Below are positions 19,387-21,574 of a stretch of DNA of 21,574 nt, piece by piece. The notes beneath the pieces are model-generated. The model saw nothing but the letters and a program-made list of their open reading frames with translations, was not told the origin of the DNA and did not search any database. How positions within the stretch are numbered: the stretch's first letter is position 1; each line of letters begins with the position of its first letter. A program made the translations under genes and the position numbers. The stretch lies in contig CAJUFO010000072.1 of NCBI GenBank assembly GCA_910585615.1, positions 1,290-22,863 of the forward strand. Direction: 5' to 3'. This DNA is from an uncultured Acetatifactor sp. (GTDB lineage: Bacteria; Bacillota; Clostridia; Lachnospirales; Lachnospiraceae).

Positions 19387-21051
19387 ATGGAGAGGACTGT
19401 CTGTGAACTGTTTGCGGGGGTGGGCGGCTTCCGGTGCGGCCTGAATGCCATACATGGGCCGGAGGATATGAAAATTGGGGAAGCGCGTTCCATGGGAGGA
19501 GGGCATTCTGTGGGAAGAGAGCATTCTACGGAAGGAGAGCATTCCATGGAAGGAGGGCATTCTATGGAAGGAGAGCATTCCATGGAAGGAGAGCATTCTG
19601 TGGAAGGAGGGTATCCCACAGAAGGAGAGCATTCTGTGGAAGTAGGGCATCCTATGGAAGGAGAGCATTCCATGGAAGAAGAGCATTCCAGGGAAGAAAA
19701 ATGGAGCACGGTGTGGTTCAATCAGTGGGAGCCGGCGGAGAAGAACACCCAGTACGCCCATGACTGCTATGTGTACCATTTTGGCACATGTCTGGACAAG
19801 GCCGGGCAGGATACCACCAATGTGGACATCGAGGAGGTGGACAAGAGCCTGATACCGGACTTCAACCTGCTGGTGGGCGGCTTTCCCTGCCAGGATTATT
19901 CCGTGGCATCTTCCCTGGCCACCTCCAGGGGGCTGGAGGGGAAGAAGGGCATCCTCTGGTGGTCGATCCGCAAGGTCCTGGAGGTGAAGCGGCCTCCCTT
20001 CGTGCTGCTGGAAAACGTGGACAGGCTCCTGAAATCCCCCGCAAGCCAGCGCGGCAGGGACTTCGGCATCATGCTGGCCTGCTTCCGGGACGCGGGATAC
20101 GCGGTGGAATGGCGGGTCATCAATGCGGCGGATTATGGGCTTCCCCAGAGGCGCAGGCGCATATTCATTTTCGCCTGTAGAGAGGATACGGCATGCTGCG
20201 GCAGACAGGAGAGGGCCGCAGGGTATGAACGGAGGGCGGCCGAGGGGGAGCGGAAGGCTGATGTGGCGGACGGAAAGGCGCGGAAGGCCGACGTGGCAGA
20301 CGGAGAGGCGCAGAAGGCCGGCGCGGCGGCTTTGATTTCCGCGACAGGCTTCTTTGCCGGGACATTTCCGGTGGGTCCTGTCGGAGCGGAGCAGATCAAG
20401 GCCCAGGAGCTGCCGGAGAGCCTGGGGGAGCTGTCCGCCTCTTTCCGGTTCGGTTTCGAGAACGCGGGCGTGATGCGGGACGGCATGGTCTACACGGCGA
20501 AGACAATGCCATCGTATCAGGGCCCACAGATGACCCTGGGGGACATCATGGAGCAGGGGGATGTGGAGGAGAACTATTTCATCCCGGAGGAGAGGCTGTA
20601 TTACACTTCCCCGGAGATCACCCGCAGCGACGAGACCAGAGAGAGCCTCTCCAAGGAGCAGCGGAAGACCTGGCAGTACCTGAAAGGGGCCAAGAAGCTT
20701 CTGCGGGAGGCTGCGAGCGGACACGCTTACGTCTTTTCCGAGGGCGCCATCCCAATGGTGGACGAATATCACAAGCCCGCCAGGACCATGCTCACCTCCG
20801 AGGGGAGCTTCAGCAGGACCACCCATATCGTAAAGGACAAAAGAACCGGGCGGATCCGGCTCCTGACGGCGGGGGAGACCGAGCGGATCCAGGGATTTCC
20901 CACAGACCATACGAAGTACTGCCTGACGGAGGGGAAGGTGGTGGAGATGCCCCTGAACAAGCGCAGGTTCATGATGGGCAACGCTTTGGTGGTGGGGCTG
21001 GTGGAGCGGATGGGGGAGGCTCTGGAGGAGATATTTGCAAAGGAGCCCTAG
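19387..21051 (+). CDS. DNA (cytosine-5) methyltransferase with internal repeat insertions
   Basis: Methylates C5 of cytosine in a specific DNA site, which cannot be read from sequence. In the 554-residue form, motif I is Glu7-Leu-Phe-Ala-Gly-Val-Gly-Gly-Phe15. Motif IV has the nucleophile Cys168 in Gly-Gly-Phe-Pro-Cys-Gln-Asp, motif VI is Glu209-Asn-Val, motif VIII is Gln254-Arg-Arg-Arg-Arg258, and the C-terminal motifs are Arg-Ile-Gln-Gly-Phe-Pro and Met-Gly-Asn-Ala. All are intact. Residues 33-104 are a hexapeptide array inserted before Trp-Ser-Thr-Val-Trp-Phe-Asn-Gln-Trp-Glu-Pro, and residues 289-308 hold a second duplication. The ATG at 19387 is chosen over 19366 because AAAGGA precedes it by about nine bases. 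No restriction nuclease gene is adjacent, so it looks like a solitary methylase paired with vsr. Confidence 0.93.
   Translation: MERTVCELFAGVGGFRCGLNAIHGPEDMKIGEARSMGGGHSVGREHSTEGEHSMEGGHSMEGEHSMEGEHSVEGGYPTEGEHSVEVGHPMEGEHSMEEEHSREEKWSTVWFNQWEPAEKNTQYAHDCYVYHFGTCLDKAGQDTTNVDIEEVDKSLIPDFNLLVGGFPCQDYSVASSLATSRGLEGKKGILWWSIRKVLEVKRPPFVLLENVDRLLKSPASQRGRDFGIMLACFRDAGYAVEWRVINAADYGLPQRRRRIFIFACREDTACCGRQERAAGYERRAAEGERKADVADGKARKADVADGEAQKAGAAALISATGFFAGTFPVGPVGAEQIKAQELPESLGELSASFRFGFENAGVMRDGMVYTAKTMPSYQGPQMTLGDIMEQGDVEENYFIPEERLYYTSPEITRSDETRESLSKEQRKTWQYLKGAKKLLREAASGHAYVFSEGAIPMVDEYHKPARTMLTSEGSFSRTTHIVKDKRTGRIRLLTAGETERIQGFPTDHTKYCLTEGKVVEMPLNKRRFMMGNALVVGLVERMGEALEEIFAKEP
19483..19698 (+). 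repeat. 18-bp minisatellite inside the DNA methyltransferase gene
   Basis: Twelve contiguous 18-bp units, eleven clear (from 19501) and one degenerate (19483-19500). Consensus: GAGCATTCCATGGAAGGA, encoding Glu-His-Ser-Met-Glu-Gly, with Gly for the first Glu in some units and Val or Thr for Met in others. Units at 19537 and 19573 are identical; the unit at 19609 is the most diverged (Gly-Tyr-Pro-Thr-Glu-Gly). All are in frame. No unique spacers separate units, so this is not CRISPR. Confidence 0.95.
20251..20310 (+). repeat. 30-bp tandem duplication in the methyltransferase gene
   Basis: Two 30-bp units, 20251-20280 and 20281-20310, each encode Arg-Lys-Ala-Asp-Val-Ala-Asp-Gly-Lys/Glu-Ala; a third partial copy begins at 20311 with Gln-Lys-Ala. 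They lie just after motif VIII, where the variable target-recognition region begins. Confidence 0.85.
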
Positions 21052-21094
21052 AAGCAGCCGTGCCCCTGAAGCAAATGATAAAATCCTCGTTCTG

Positions 21095-21458
21095 CAGAAC
21101 CGGAGTGAAGTTCCGGTCATAGTAAACGACATGGCCTACATTGCATCGGCCACAAAAAAGCCCCTGGACGTGCACCTGATGGTCGAACACCCCAACAACA
21201 ACATCGAAATCTTCCTGCGTAAGCTCCGCAGGGGCGATACAGTCTACATCCATCCGGAAGCGGAGTACGAATGACATAGGCTTCAGGGCCTATTGGGACG
21301 GAGCCTGCAGCGCGGACAAGATACAGAAGTTCGCTCCCCTAGGAATGGACGGCTTTGTGCTGGGCACCACCATGCTGTTCGGCAAGAGCAGGCCCTATGG
21401 GGAAGTCATTCAGGAAATACGGAGCATGGGAATGATGGAAAAAAACAGGGAGACATAG
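21095..21458 (+). pseudogene. Remnant of a ribulose-phosphate 3-epimerase-family gene
   Basis: Two pieces of one protein remain in different frames. The first, ending at a TGA at 21272-21274, reads Lys-Pro-Leu-Asp-Val-His-Leu-Met-Val-Glu-His-Pro and then Tyr-Ile-His-Pro-Glu-Ala, the beta-strand region of ribulose-phosphate or allulose-6-phosphate 3-epimerases. The second, from about 21270 to the TAG at 21456, reads Trp-Asp-Gly-Ala-Cys-Ser-Ala-Asp-Lys-Ile and Gly-Phe-Val-Leu-Gly-Thr-Thr-Met-Leu-Phe-Gly, the C-terminal phosphate-binding end of the same family. The N-terminal third, with its active-site strand, and the central 80 or so residues are missing. Nothing suggests it is still translated as a functional enzyme. 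The left boundary is approximate. Confidence 0.75.
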
Positions 21459-21462
21459 AGGA

Positions 21463-21490
21463 GGCGGCAGTTGGTAAACTGCCGCCCCTT
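21463..21490 (+). terminator. Hairpin after the epimerase remnant
   Basis: GGCGGCAGTT (21463-21472) pairs with AACTGCCGCC (21477-21486) around a four-base loop, followed by CCTTGCTTCT, a weak T-rich tail. It probably was, or is, the terminator of the degraded gene and the methyltransferase transcript. Bases 21491-21574 show no further feature. Confidence 0.55.
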
Positions 21491-21574
21491 GCTTCTATCG
21501 ATCATTGAAATATCAATCACGAGGCTGTAAATTTTTCTGTGTCTATGGAGGAAGAATCCTTCCGATAAGATTCA

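Noticed and set aside
19483..19698. CRISPR array
   Set aside because: Units are contiguous 18-mers without unique spacers, lie in frame inside a gene, and no cas gene is present.
18805..21132. A 775-codon open frame on the minus strand opposite vsr and the methylase
   Set aside because: It is antisense to genes with intact motifs, has no plausible start site or domain, and is kept open by GC-rich codons and by repeats whose length is a multiple of three.

Overview
The window looks like chromosome from a GC-rich, butyrate-forming member of the Clostridia, probably Lachnospiraceae. The reasons are a thl-crt-hbd-bcd-etfB-etfA cluster, a ptb-buk pair, an iron-sulfur (clostridial type) two-subunit L-serine dehydratase, strong AGGAGG-type ribosome binding sites and coding GC that looks high for Firmicutes. 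Genus cannot be fixed from this sequence alone.

Layout. (1) 1-1213: 3' part of a WG-repeat-like protein, apparently frame-shifted near its visible 5' end. (2) 1379-7912: the acetyl-CoA to butyryl-CoA operon, thl, crt, a small two-helix membrane protein, hbd, bcd, etfB, etfA, closed by a 16-bp-stem terminator. (3) 7996-8371: a gene-free stretch with a good promoter, several inverted repeats and a terminator-like hairpin, so a candidate structured RNA or leader, ahead of a YkgJ-type cysteine-cluster protein. (4) 9231-10664: a membrane-anchored D-Ala-D-Ala carboxypeptidase, converging on sdaAB-sdaAA (minus strand, 12324 to 10682). (5) 12562-15055: a polar amino-acid ABC transporter (lipoprotein, permease, ATPase), divergent from sda. 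(6) 15100-15507 (minus): a hemerythrin, divergent from ptb-buk (15779-17801), which ends at its own terminator. (7) 18042-21051: a TrmH-type RNA methyltransferase, a Vsr-type endonuclease and a cytosine-5 DNA methyltransferase. (8) 21095-21458: remains of a ribulose-phosphate-3-epimerase-like gene, then a hairpin.

How the parts fit. Regions 2 and 6 together encode a full route from two acetyl-CoA to butyrate: condensation, reduction, dehydration, Etf-linked reduction of crotonyl-CoA, then phosphotransbutyrylation and ATP formation by butyrate kinase. Serine dehydratase supplies pyruvate, and the adjacent divergent transporter may import an amino acid. The hemerythrin shares a control region with ptb-buk and could bind O2 in an anaerobe.

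The most unusual object is the DNA methyltransferase. Between its SAM-binding motif I and the next conserved block it carries about eleven to twelve tandem 18-bp units (19483-19698), read in frame as a Glu/Gly-His-Ser-Met/Val-Glu-Gly hexapeptide array. A second, 30-bp duplication lies after motif VIII. Several 18-bp units also contain a Shine-Dalgarno-like sequence correctly spaced from an in-frame ATG or GTG. Other leads are the structured 8051-8286 region, the repeats ahead of thl, a 13-bp identity across the -35 regions of the sda and ptb promoters, and the small membrane protein inside the butyrate operon.
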